The translations under genes were made by a program, and so were the position numbers. This document shows, piece by piece, positions 9,102-21,387 of a stretch of 64,000 nt of DNA. The notes beneath the pieces are model-generated. The model ran no database searches, had not been told where the DNA came from, and saw nothing but the letters and a program-made list of their open reading frames with translations. This DNA is from Takakia lepidozioides (lineage: Eukaryota; Streptophyta; Takakiopsida; Takakiales; Takakiaceae): the NCBI GenBank assembly GCA_030704615.1, contig CM060734.1:22196001-22260000 (forward strand). Reading direction: 5' to 3'. Each line of letters starts with the position of its first letter. Within the stretch, counting starts at the first letter, position 1.

Positions 9102-12100
9102 ATGGCGGAGCTGAGTACCGTTCATCGGTATGCTGCCGGTGGGCTGCTAGCACTAGCGCTCGGTCAGGTGCAGATCCATCAGTGTGTTTTGACATCAAGC
9201 TTTGGCTTTCCTCCCATTATCGACCCTGAAGATGGGCATTTCATTCCTCCCTCATTGAATGGGGAAGATAGCCTTCCATGGAGCTCCAAAGAAAGTGGTT
9301 TGTTGCGTCATATTTTCAGGTCTTCTCCTCCTCGGTCTTTCTGTAGAGACTTCCTTCAATTAATATTTTATAACAAGCAACACAAAAAGGTGCACAAAGT
9401 TTGGGATGTGAGAAAGTACAAAATAGAATACGAATTTGCCATGCATAAGCGGTAAAATTCAGTTCAGATTCATTCTGGATGTTTGATTTCTGCCTTTTCC
9501 CTTTGAGTGCTGAATGTTCACCACGTTTCTCTTTGCCAGAAAAAGGTGCTTTTTAAAAAATGACTGTCTGTCATGACATCGCTGTCTTCAGTGAATTTTG
9601 TTTTTCGCTTCAGACAATAAGTTAATGAGCTGGAGAGAGAACCTCCCTGCTGGCTTATGATAGCTATGCTAGGACAATCTCCACACGGTTGTGCAACATT
9701 TATACAATCTCCGCTAGCCGGAATACTGGTTGTTGTGTGATTTTACATGCCTTGAAGCTGTTCACATGGATTGGACCTGACATGATTGTTCTGGTTTTAA
9801 ATGGTTCAACTTCTATTGGTAAATGTCCTTCATATTTTGTCAGGGAAGTTAGTTTGGCTGGTATGCTCACAATTCATCAGAGAAAATGGTGGAGGCAATT
9901 CAAAGGTGGACATGTGACCTATTAATAAACCTGTTAATAAATAGGACCTAGTTCAGGGAACACCCACAACATAACCAAGTCCATTGATCAATCCACGGTG
10001 CAACTTCATTAAGATACAAGATGTTATCTGTTGTGATATATGTGGAGGAGATATACATTAGATAGGACGAAAGAGAAGAGACAAAATAGAGATGGAGTTG
10101 AAAGAGGGTGTGCGGTTGACACAGGGGATGGGATGTCACAGATACTTGAAGATAGAAGAAAAAGCATGGGTGGGCCTTGAGATTACATCTGTGTCACCAG
10201 ATGCAAAGCACCACATTGGAGCTGTAAGCCTCTTTCTGTCTCACTTTGTCACATGGACCCTTGGAACACCTGTGGCCATTATGCACTTTTTTTTCTTTCT
10301 CTTCTTCTATATTGTGTCCCACAATCCTTCTGGACCTCCAGTGGATGTCATAAACCTCTGTCTTTCTTCTCTCTTTCCATGTGTGCCTGTAAGAAAACAA
10401 GTGTGACGTATGATGTCTCTTCAACCCATTGGGCGACTTCCTTAAAGTTTGGAAGGTTGTAGTAAATAATTTCTTCCTCTCACATTCTTATTTTTGCGAC
10501 AAAAGGTCCAACACCTATTGTAAAGTTCTCTCTCTCTGTTAGTTCTTTTTTCCTCTCTTTCTTGGGTTACAAGGAACGCCACTGTACCTGCACATATGCA
10601 CTCCAATGGGTATCATGTGAAGGCTCTCATATTACTCCAGGTGAGCATTGTGCTGCCTGTAGGAGTGCTTGTCAGACAAGAATCTCTCTGTTACAATGTC
10701 ATGTTGTTTGTGGCAGACATGGAGGATGTTTGCTCAAAGCCAAATTCAGGGCCTTTAGTAAGATTGATGGTATTTGCTTATGTATCATGACTCAGGTTCA
10801 TGATGGGGTTGATGCAGTTTCTGAAGATGCTCTCAGAAGAGGAGACTGACTTATCATCAAGCTCAATTGACCAAGCTCAAGTGGCCTTGGCAAATGCGGT
10901 GGATGCTATGACTATCAGCTACAAACATACATCTGGGGGTGATAGCCAGAGTTGCAGTGAAGGGCAAGCACATCCTGAGGGTAAGGTTGCTGAGGATTTT
11001 ATTAGTTGCTTCTTGAGCGCAAGGGATATCAACAGTTAATTTGAAAAAGCATATGCATGCTATTTGACTGACTAGGCCACATTCCAACAATGTGGTCAGG
11101 ATAGTATTTGACAGAGCTCAACCAAGAGACCGGTGGTTCTTCGAAAATATCAGGTGACGTATCTACAACTGGCTCAAGGAGGGAGAGAGGCCAGCTCAGT
11201 AGGATGAACGAAGTGGATGTCGTGATGAAGCAACGGAAGGTTGCTGTCATGTATGAGCTATTGGCAGCATGTGTAGCAGACACTTCAGAAGAGAAGCATG
11301 GAAGGTCGTTGTTAAGAGCTGGCTATGATGCACGCCAGCGTGTGGCTTTACGCTTGCTTGCAATCTGGCTTGACATTGAGTGGAGCAAAGTGGTGGGTTA
11401 AATCTTGTCTGTTTTCTTTTGTGCACCTTATCTTCATCGAAAAGTCAAGATTGAAATATTTTGTATAAGGAAGCGGGCCCAACAACACCTTTTAAATCCT
11501 GCCCAAGACCTTTGCTTGTGGAAACGAGTTTGCTTTTTTACTTGAATACTGTGTTGGTTTTGAGTGATCCAGGCAGCCATGGAGCTGATGGTGGCGTACA
11601 TGGCCATGGCCGCTCAAAAGGAGAGGGAACAGAGACATGTGGATGATGAAGAAGTGGCTAAGAGCAGGTGGTCAAAATGGAGACGAGGAGGCCTAATTGG
11701 TGCCGCAGCTGTGACAGGAGGGACATTGTTGGCAATTACTGGAGGTACGTCGTCAAATGCCATGACAGTAATCCTTCTGCTCTGACATTGAGTTGGCATG
11801 GACCACAAGCATGGGGTATGACATAGCAGGTCTAGGTTTTTCTTTCTAAGTAAGTTCTTTTGAAGTGAGATCTCCTTCTCTTTAACATTTGTTTGATTGG
11901 GTTCAACAGGTCTTGCAGCACCGGCAATTGCGGCAGGAATGGCAGCCATAGGAACAGCAGTGCCCGTTTTAGGAGCCAGTGGTCTTGCAGCAGCCGCTGC
12001 AGTGGCTGGGTCAGCTGCGGGATCAGTCGCTGTTGCTGCTTCTTTTGGCGGTAACTGTTTTCTTTTATCTCTGCATGCACCACAATACTTTCATGATAGT

Positions 12101-15100
12101 TTGTAGAAGTCTCAGTAGTTGGATTTCTATGTAGGAGCCTGTTGGAAGCTTCATTCATAGTGGGTGACAAGTAGGACTAAAAGAAGTCAGCCTATCTCAT
12201 AATAATGGAATATGGTCAAGCATGATTCACTGCCATTTTGTAACTTTCTTTGAAAACTGTCTAGTGCGTAGAGTGTTAATTTTGGGTGTCTGGTTGGGTG
12301 GGCAGCGGCTGGTGCTGGACTTACAGGGTTTAAAATGGCCCGAAGAACTGCTGGGATTGATGAGTTTCAGTTTATACCAATAGGAGATAATCATCAACAA
12401 GGAGTGAGTTTTTCTTTCTAGTTCTTTGTTTGTTAGTCTTCTTTCTTCTCTGGGCATCCTGTGGATGCAATAAATTTTTTTCTTCTTCTCTCTGGACGTC
12501 ATAAGGTTTATTTCTTTCTCATTTCAGAGGCTGCTCATCATTGGGATGCATTTAGTTTTGAGGATTGGCAGCTGACCTGTAAGGCCCTCTGTCTTTTTGC
12601 AGTGATTTGGTTCTAGTTCTTCTATTTGTTATGCTTTACTGTCCCACAACTCTGCTGTTTGTGGGTGGTAGTGCTATTTCAGACAAGTAAATGTTCTGAA
12701 GTGACTTTGTTTTCCAGCGGTTGGCTGTAGCAATTGCGGTGTCGGGCATCGCTTTCAGTCCAGAAGATTTTGTCCAGCCTTGGCAAGGACCTGATGGTGA
12801 TCTGGAGAGGTACTATCTCACAACCTATTTATGATGTCAGCCATGCATGTGTTTCAACAGGTCTAGGGAACCTTCCCCTCACGTGCTCTGCCATCACGCC
12901 GGTTATTTTTTTATATTGTACTACTTTCAAGTATTGGTGCAACACCCTCAGCTTTTCTGCTGGTGTGAGATATGTAGAGACTTCATCAACAAAAAGTGCT
13001 GATGCGGCTGTATCATGCAGATATGCAATTTGGTGGGAGTCAAACAATGTAATGGCAGTCAGTACTGCGATACAAGACTGGCTTACCTCTAGTACGAGTT
13101 CCTATCCCATCAGTCCTTGATCTCTCTTGAACAAGCAGTTGGAAAACAATGTTCCATTACTGACTATGGAGTTGTTTGGTCTTTTTGTGGTTTCAACATT
13201 GTCTAAGGACCATGTGGGCATTTATAAAGCCTCCCACATTCATATGATTGCGTGTGGATAATCTTCCCAGGTTATCTTGCACTTCAACAGGCAGCTTCCA
13301 ATCCCAGTAGAAAGTATGCTGGGCAACTTTGTCTCTATGCTGGTGTTCGAGAAATAATCCCAGACTGGGAATCATGCAGGTGTTGCAAAGGAGATGATGA
13401 AGCGAGGTGCAATGCTCACTGTACTGAGTGGCCTTCTCACGGCACTGGCCTGGCCTGCTGCCTTGCTCGGTGCCACTGACTTCATTGACAGCAAATGGTC
13501 TGTTGCTGTTGACAGGTTTCATTCCTCTTTCCTTTTCTGTTACTAAAGTTCCCTTCTTTCTCTCTTTGTGTTTGTATCTTCTAACTAAATGTCAGTCGTA
13601 TTTTCCATTACAGACCATCTTCTCACCACAGATAAACCTTGACCTCTGTCAAGGGATTATACTTCGTGATGATAAGAGTGTATGTTAACAGTTAGTTCTC
13701 CTGTCAAAAGGTGTTGTAGGGTCTTGAGTGAACTGGAAAATGTAAGAGTGTGACATTTTTGTTGGCAGATCAGATAAGGCTGGAAAGTTACTAGCGACAG
13801 TTCTACTGAAAGGTGGCCAAGGCAATCGGTATCTTACCAGTATTTCTCATTGTTGCAGCATTTCCATTTTGTATGTATGTGTATAGGACAATAAGCCCAT
13901 TGATCGCTCCCTTGAATGTGGGCTATGCCGTACCTTAAGTGCATAATCCCTCCTGGACTTAAACCCTTCCAGAGCCAGTTGCAGTGTTTCTACGTACCTG
14001 CTCATGGAAACTCCACCCCACTGCTGCTGGATGGCTTGCCTACAAGTGCTGAGAATCTGATTACAGGGAATTGAGTACCGATGATGTATGGCCTAGTGTA
14101 GAATATACGTCATGTTAGACAACACCGGGTTGCTCCTTGCACTATTGTTCTAGCCTACACATGGTGACACTTCCAGAGACAACAGTGAGAAAGAAAGGAA
14201 GAATGAGATATACTACGTGATGGAGGCCAAGGGTCCATGGTTCAAAACCAAAAGAACTTGTGGGATGGATGTTGATTGACCTCTGAACATGTGATCAGGT
14301 TGGATTGAGCCAGCCTGGGCTCTGGGAAGAACACATCAAAACACCCCACATGTTGGATGGCATCTTGGTCCCTATACCAGGGACTGCTGTTGCCATCCAC
14401 AACCTGTACTCTGACCAGTCCACGCACCACTGGTCTTTGAAGCTGAAGGCGTGAGCCTGCTCCCTGTCCTGCTCTGTGAGGATGGCATGTTGTTCCTTAA
14501 TAATGCTGGTAGTTTCTCCTTAGTAAGCTGTGTTGCAGTCAGAGCTCTGCCACTTGTTGGAACCGACCTCCTGGGTGCCCATGGTCCCATGGGACAAAGC
14601 ATAATAAAAGAATCCACATTAAAAGACTGTAATGAACACAAAGGGTCGTTCACAGCAGTATCCCAGATCAGATCTGAAGACAGCCATTTTTTACAGACAG
14701 AGTTTACAGGAGCTGAAATCGGATGTTGGCACGCTAGACTGGATTGGGGTTCGGCCGATGTTGGTACTGTTTCTATGTACTGAAATGAAGTATTCTGCTG
14801 CAGACCAGTGACACTTGTGGGATTTTCTTTGGGTGCTCGAGTAATTTTCAAATGCTTGGAGGAACTGGCCAAAATTGGAGATGCTGGTAAAGCATTTGAA
14901 CCTGTTATGACCGTGGTACAATCCAACAAATTTGGCTGGAAATTGAATGCATAATATTGATATTTATCATGTTTCGTAGAACCCTGCAGACCACAGCCTA
15001 CAATATGCAACAGTGCCAGGAAAGAGGTGAAGGAGCAGAGATTTATGAACGATGATTGAATGAGGATGGATGTTAGTCAAGTAGATGGGGAGGTCGCTGA

Positions 15101-16514
15101 GAAAGATATGTTGGAATGTCTATCATGCCTTGGATTTTTCTGAACTGACACTTAGAGAGGGCTGACAGGTGGTATTGTTGAGCGGGTGGTGCTGCTGGGA
15201 GCCCCTGTCAAACTAGACAAGCAAAAGTGGGAGACTGTGCGCAAGGTGAACCCATCAGTTCCCAATATTTGTTAGATGCCATATCTTAATATCATGTTTA
15301 CCTCACTTTGAATTCTTATTTTGCCATATTGCAGCTTTCCTGGAGTGCAAAAGTGCTAGTGGCTCTTTCAATACTCAAAAAGATCATATGAACCATGCAA
15401 GAGAAACATGCAGTACCTGGATGCATGTATGCAACCTCTGTTTTTCAGGGGGATGAAGTAGGAAAGTTTGTGGTGGCTCTTGGTGAGTGACTGTGTGTGA
15501 CAAGTCTTGACTCAAACTGTGCTACTGAGAGCCAGTCAGGGCTTGGTTGCTAACTGTGCTTGTGGTATTGTTGAAGCAGGTGGTAGCAGGACGGTTTGTC
15601 AATGGGTACTCAACAAACGACTGGATACTTGGGATCGCTTATCGAGCCACGTAAGGCCGTGCCACCATACAATTTCATTGCAGACAAAGCAGAACATGTG
15701 TGCAGGCTTTGCAGTCTTTTGCGCAGTCTAACGAATGTATTTATGAGATGTGTTTGCCATAGCCTTTTGGCAGTCAGTTTGCAGCAGCCTAGAGAGAACG
15801 ACAGAAAGAAAGAAAAGCTTATAACGGCCATGGGAAGCTCAAAGAGCTTATTGGACAGAAAGAATTGGAAGAATTGGAGTATATTTGGACAGAAAACCCA
15901 ACAAGAGCATGAGAGGTAGACAGACAGAGGGATAATACCATGCGCTTAGAGACAGTTTCATATTTATTTTAGTGCCTGGAAACTGTATACTGGCCTGAAT
16001 AGCATTGAAGTAGGATCCCGCTAGTATCTGAGATCAGTAGTGACATTCTTTTGAACTGACATGCACCTTGGTGTTGGATGATTGCAGCTTTCTAACACAA
16101 GGGCTGGCAGGACTGCAGGCAGTTGAAGTCCCTGGCATTGAAAATGTAAACTCTTCTATTTGTGAGTTGAGATAGGGGAGAGATTTCATGTTCTGGATTT
16201 GAAACAGATTGTCTCGGGATTTTCATCTCTTTGTTACTCTGTTGATACTAACAGACCTCCCTTGCCGATCATGAATATGGAGATATTCACGCCAATGCTA
16301 AGAGTGGAGGTTCTTGAACAGCAAATCTCCATATCTTCCACTCTCGTTCTGACTCCCTTTTTGACGTGGTTTGTCATGGTTGCAGGTGGATGTGACAGAG
16401 GTAGTGAGGGGCCATTCTTCCTACCTGTCCAAAGCAGGGGAGCTTCTGCGTGTGATTGATATCGATAGCTTCTACCCTATTTACCCTCCCAAGCTATCAT
16501 CCAGGTCAATATAA
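9102..16514 (+). CDS. TMCO4-like DUF726 alpha/beta-hydrolase-fold membrane protein, 16 exons
   Basis: Complete host gene. Exons: 9102-9319, 10142-10223, 10818-10980, 11115-11392, 11573-11744, 11910-12050, 12306-12403, 12718-12809, 13021-13091, 13380-13515, 13769-13828, 14804-14886, 15169-15245, 15580-15650, 16088-16145, 16386-16514. All introns are GT...AG and the 1929 nt give 642 residues plus TAA. The N terminus (HRYAAGGLLALALGQ) is followed by KGYDAR-type sequence (AGYDARQRVALRLLAIWLD), the basic WSKWRRGG, and a long Ala/Gly-rich hydrophobic region (about 286-360). Next come FQFIPIGDNHQQ, AVSTAIQDWL, a second hydrophobic stretch (ALAWPAALLGATD, about 455-470) and VGFSLGAR. The last carries a GxSxG nucleophile elbow with Ser about 512. 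The end is VEVPGIENVDVTEVVRGHSSY. These are hallmarks of the plant relatives of animal TMCO4. The family is membrane-associated and hydrolase-like; its substrate is not known to me. Confidence 0.95.
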
Positions 16515-18137
16515 TATCACATGGTTGGCACAGCATCCTTGCTCAGCCACATTGGACATTTGTCCGGGGAAGATTAGTAACTAGTAACTGTCACTTGTTG
16601 TCAGTCTTATGGTCATGACTGCCTCTGGTTGGGCACCCCTCCTTTCATTTCCCCCTGGCATACTCGTCTGATTTGTAAGATTGTTCTCACCCTTTGTAGA
16701 GTTGTGGGTTATCTTAGCCCCCTGTTTTGTAGAGAAGTTACTTATCCTCAGAAGACTTCAAGGGTTTTTAGTTTTGTTAAACTTCACGATTGATGTTTTA
16801 ATAAGAACACGGAAGCAATATATTTAATTGGTGTTGTAGGATGTAATTTAATAAGTTCATATTCATGGGCAGTGGGCACTACAAGAGTCATCTGTCAAGC
16901 TATTAATATCATTGACTGGAGTCTCTGGAATCTGTGACAAGTAAATGTGATGATTTTCAAGGTGCACAGTCAGTGTGAGAGGCTGAACGGAGCAATGTGG
17001 AAGGGGAATAAAGGAAGAAGGGCTGGCATAGAAGGTGGCCTGCTTCAGATTAGATAGTGATGAGCATGAAGTTGAGGGGAGCACTTAGTGCAAGATTGAC
17101 AGATAACAGAGACTTTAGTGGACACCTACTACATTTACCATTCCATTCATCTTTTTATACATTTTCTTTGTCACCACGTACTACACAGCATTGTAGTGAG
17201 TTTTATACCTTTGCCCAGTAAACAATGGCCTTGCACCCTTTAAAGGCCTCTGAGAAGCCTGAATTTTGGTTCCAGGCACAAGGTGCAATTTCACTGGACA
17301 CTTTTTCTCCAGCGCTTGCTTTCTTACACTTCACCCTAGTTTCAGCACCTTGAATTTTTGTGGGTAATCTTGTGAACGAGAGGACTGCTTCTCTGTATGA
17401 TACACGATCATTTCAAGATTACTCTTCAAACTGTGAATGCCAAAGTATAACATAACTAAGTGTGGTATCAGATCTCCAACCTACGCAGCAGATGGCGGCC
17501 TTGACAGCAAAGAAAATGAAATGGACCATCTGTAAGCACAAGATCCCTCTTCTGTGATACTCTGCACTAAGGTAAGTCTATAATACGGCTGTCCCCATCC
17601 TAGTACACTGAGAGAAACTGGTTCGAAGATTACATATTCCAAGATTCTCATACATTTTCCAGCTTTCTCTCTCTCTCTGACCCACCTTCATTCTTGTTGT
17701 CTGATCTACTTCAGGCAGTAGGTGTTGGTTTGATTGGTTTTGTTGTCTTTACATTTCTCTCTTCAGGGGGTTCTATAGTGGAGAGGTTCTTGTTATAACT
17801 CTTGTACAGTCACCTCACTGTTCCATCTCTTAACAATAGACAGAGAGCATGTGCACATAAGAGAAACCAAAATTGTGGCAACCCCTCCCTCATAGTAAAA
17901 GAGAACATTGAAACATTGATCAGTCTCTCTCTCAATCTCCCTCTACCCACTCTCCATCTCCACCAGAAAGAAGAAAGAAAGAGAGAGAGAAAGAAAGTGA
18001 CTAGGGCTAGGGGAGTGACCGACAGTCACCGGTGGGCCAACCGCCCTAAACGGACATTCTCGGGTCTTGGTCTCTCTTCTCGCTTCTCCAATCCATCGGA
18101 CAGACATCGAGAAGGAAGGGACGAGTAGAGCAGCACG
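16515..18137. other. Intergenic region between the TMCO4-like gene and mtACP
   Basis: Holds the 3' end of the TMCO4-like gene and the promoter and leader of mtACP. A CT-rich tract and GA-rich runs occur at about 17920-18000, just upstream of the mtACP ATG, as is common in plant 5' leaders. I see no further gene. Confidence 0.4.
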
Positions 18138-19743
18138 ATGCAGCCTGCCAGGCCGTTTGTGCGTGCACTGCATGCGACGTTGCTGGAGCATTTGAGGGTG
18201 CGGGTGCACTGTACATGCGTCAACATGCTGACAAGAGGAACCTGGAGATCCATGTCCGAGGAAGCCCACGCTCATGGCACCTACCTGGACAGAAGCGAGG
18301 TCATCGATCGTGTGCTCACAGTTGTGAAGTCTAATCAGAAAGTTGAAGCTTCCAAGGTTGGCCCTTTTACCCACCCCCGGTGTAGCCTTGAATGATGTTT
18401 CAGATTCTCCGGATTCTTACACCTTCCTCGGCATTCCTGCCCTAGGGCCACAAGGCTTGAGATTCTTATGGCTGCATCTGTCTCTGGCTCGTCTTATACT
18501 TGTATTTGACATGTGGAGAAAGCTGCATTTAGCGCGATTGGGGCCTGTCCGCAGTGAGGAATTCCTGGCAGTTGCCTATTAAGTTTGTCACTTAATCAGA
18601 TTGGTTCGGGGGCTGCAAATTCAGCTCCACAAGATTACCTCAAGAACCTGCTGCCTCTCCCCCTCTATGCTTTATCCAAATTGGTTGAAAGGGGGGCTCT
18701 ATAGGAAGAGGTTAGGGTAAACAAATTCTTTTGAGTACCTCTTTGTCCCTGCCCAATCATATACTTGTGCAAGGTACAAGAAGGTCCGGCACTCTGGTCT
18801 CAATCTCAGCGCAAAACCTAGCACCCCAGGCCCTGCAACGGGGAATATTCACTTGCTGTGCATGGTGTCTAATGCACCTGTAGGCTGGGTTCAGGAGGGG
18901 TCCATCTTATGTCAGTGTTATCCCTCGGTCAACTTGGGAAGGGTGTGGTCAATGAGTGGAGCTCACTCACGAATATGAAGTCTATCGAGGAAAACAAGAG
19001 ATAATGAAAGGGGGTCAAGACTAGATGGAAATTTCACACTAAATCTGGTGAGACTGGTCTGTGGTCAAAATTTACCCTGTGTGTCCCTCTGCCCCACCCT
19101 CTTTATTGCCTTCTTTTTGCTCCCTGTTTGCTCTAATTGACAGTGACAAGAGGTACATCCCTCTGTTCCTTCTCTATACCTCCTGATTCCCATTACAATC
19201 ATTTATTCAAGAATCTGTTTCCTCCAATGGTTTCTTTGGTTCAGCATTATGCACTTGTGCATGAAATGTCAGAAACTAAGAATGCAAATCGTTCACACTC
19301 CTTCAAGCAAACTCTTTGGTGTAGAAACAGAGGATTATGCAGGCTATGGTGGTTAGCCAGGCTTCCAGCTTGTCATGGAAGGAGCTTTTACTCTGCCAGT
19401 CACTATAATCTGTGCCAGTCATCATCTACATGTGGGCACGCTCATTGCCATGGGTGGGTGGGTAGCTCCTTGGACAAGCACAAGGGTTGGAATTCAAAGC
19501 TTGGTGTCGCTTGTTCTCTGGGCTGGACGATCCATTCTAACATGTGATAAGCAACATGTTAAACAGGTGACAGAATCAGCAGGTTTCCGAAGTGATCTGG
19601 GACTTGACAGCTTGGACACAGTGGAGGTTGTAATGGCTCTTGAGGAGGAGTTTGCTTTGGAAATCCCTGACCCCGAAGCCGACAAAATTACCTCATGTTT
19701 GGAGGCCATTGACTACATTGCATCCCACCCATGTGCTAAGTAG
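18138..19743 (+). CDS. MTACP: Mitochondrial acyl carrier protein, two exons
   Basis: Complete gene with exons 18138-18356 and 19567-19743 and one GT...AG intron of 1210 bp; 131 residues. The N terminus (about 1-45) is rich in Arg, Leu, Ala and His and poor in acidic residues, as expected for a mitochondrial presequence. The mature part begins near [12 protein letters not shown]. The carrier motif [11 protein letters not shown] contains Ser88, the site of 4'-phosphopantetheine attachment. [16 protein letters not shown] and the terminal IASHP.AK complete the family pattern. The protein carries acyl chains in mitochondrial fatty acid synthesis (lipoate supply) and its family also associates with respiratory complex I. 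No lesion is visible. Confidence 0.95.
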
Positions 19744-20679
19744 GTCCAACCTTCTGCCACAGCAATATTCTATGGAGTTCCATTGGACATGACCTGCGTC
19801 AGGTTGTCTAGGGCTTTATGGCATCTGTGAGGCGCTATTGATTGTGGCACATGAATTGCCTTTTGGAGGAAGCTTGCAGGCAGCTTTTTTAATTTGACAA
19901 AATGATGTCAACCGATACTGGTTTCTAAAAGTGAAACTTGCAAGCTATCCCTTTCTTATTCTGCTAGTGATGTCTACCATGAATGATCAGCAGCATTCCT
20001 AAGAGGTTGATTTAGTTTTGGATGTCAGATTGATCATGGTGAAGGTGGAGAAAACCTTCCTTCTCAAGGAGAGATAGAGGGCAGGGTCCATTCAAATAGT
20101 ACAGCTGTCTGCGAGAGTGTTCTTGCAGTTAGCAATGTATGATTGTAGTACAGAGAAAGCTTCTGTCATACAGAGGTGGGTGAAGGTGCTCCTCCAAAAA
20201 AATTTATGAGGGTTTCGACTTAGCAGTGAAGTTTGTTGATTGATGAGTGGCTCTTATGGAAGAATTGACCGTAAGAAGCTTTGGTTATTACCCTATATGT
20301 GACCATTCCCATATACCCACTTGGGGACAAGCGAAGGAGCCACTCAATATATTTAGTTTATTATTACTTTTGAAGGGTAATACCTGGGAGCGACTGCTCA
20401 CAAATCAGGTGAACCTGAGGGTCGGGGGAGATGTGAACACTCAGAGCTCCGTGGTCTGCGGTGAGACTCCCAACGTTCTCTTTGGCTCTCTCGTCTCTAC
20501 AGATTTTATGATTCCAGCGACTACCTCGTTTCTCAGGAGCTTTAATCCTCCTGCAAGTTATCTATTTGACGAATCAACAATGATAAGTTGATACCGGATC
20601 TCCTAACTATTTTGAGGAATTTCTTACAGTTATTAGCCTAAGGTTCTTCATCCTTCTGATTCTGAAGCCTCCATTATTA
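19744..20679. other. 3' flank of mtACP, no gene seen
   Basis: Probably includes the mtACP 3' untranslated region. A 114-codon open stretch at 20247-20591 has no recognisable motif. The region ends where a Mutator-type terminus begins at 20680. Confidence 0.4.
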
Positions 20680-21375
20680 GCCAAGCATTCGATGGGCCCT
20701 GGAGTTGAATGCGAGGGAGCCGGTTCAGCCAGCGAGGACCCCCCGCCACCCCACACCCACCCCCCACTCGGGCACCCGCACACCGTGCGGCACGCCCTCC
20801 CGTGCCTCATGTTCCTGCTGCCAGGACATGAGACGTGCCCTCTCCCGCATCCCCATCCCTCCTCGCATCCCGCCCTCATGCATGGCATCGCCCTCCATCC
20901 CCCCTACATGCCTTCATCCTCCCCATGCTACATGGTATCCCAAGCATACATCATGCCCGCTTTCAAAAATTCTGACATCTATTCAAATTTCAAATGGCAA
21001 ATTTGAAGAAACAATGGACGTTGGGATATATGCCGCGTCGTCACATGCATTGCCACCCAATCTAGGGTTTTGCTACCCTCATCGTGCATTTCCTCGTACA
21101 GCAGTTCTATCCATGCCTTCCAAACGCATCCCCACCTTGACACTCTGCGTTCACCTTCCATATTGAATTGTGTTTGTATGTTGCCTACATATGTTGCATA
21201 CCATTGTAAGTTGCAATCGTGTGGATGTCTGGCCCACCTGAAAAGTTTGTGCTTGCATAGGGCACAATTTGTTGTCTGATGCATGAATTTCCTTTGCAGC
21301 TATACATGCCCACAATCTGCCAGCAAAACAAAAGAGTAGGAGGTTTATGTGAGGATAGGGCAGGGAAAGAAGAAA
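20680..21375 (+). mobile_element. Solo Mutator-like left end (same family as the 10 kb element)
   Basis: From GCCAAG at 20680 the sequence follows the left end of the 29107-39273 element: GGGCCCTGGAGTTGAATGCG, a pyrimidine-rich CCCCATCC tract, then TGGACGTTGGGATATATGCC and GGTTTTGCTACCCTCAT, with further scattered similarity to GTGAGGATA..GC near 21350. It is more diverged than the two ends of the big element and has about 200 bp of extra sequence near 21120-21300. No matching right end is seen downstream; PPR sequence follows instead. Confidence 0.75.
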
Positions 21376-21387
21376 CTCAAAAGGAGT

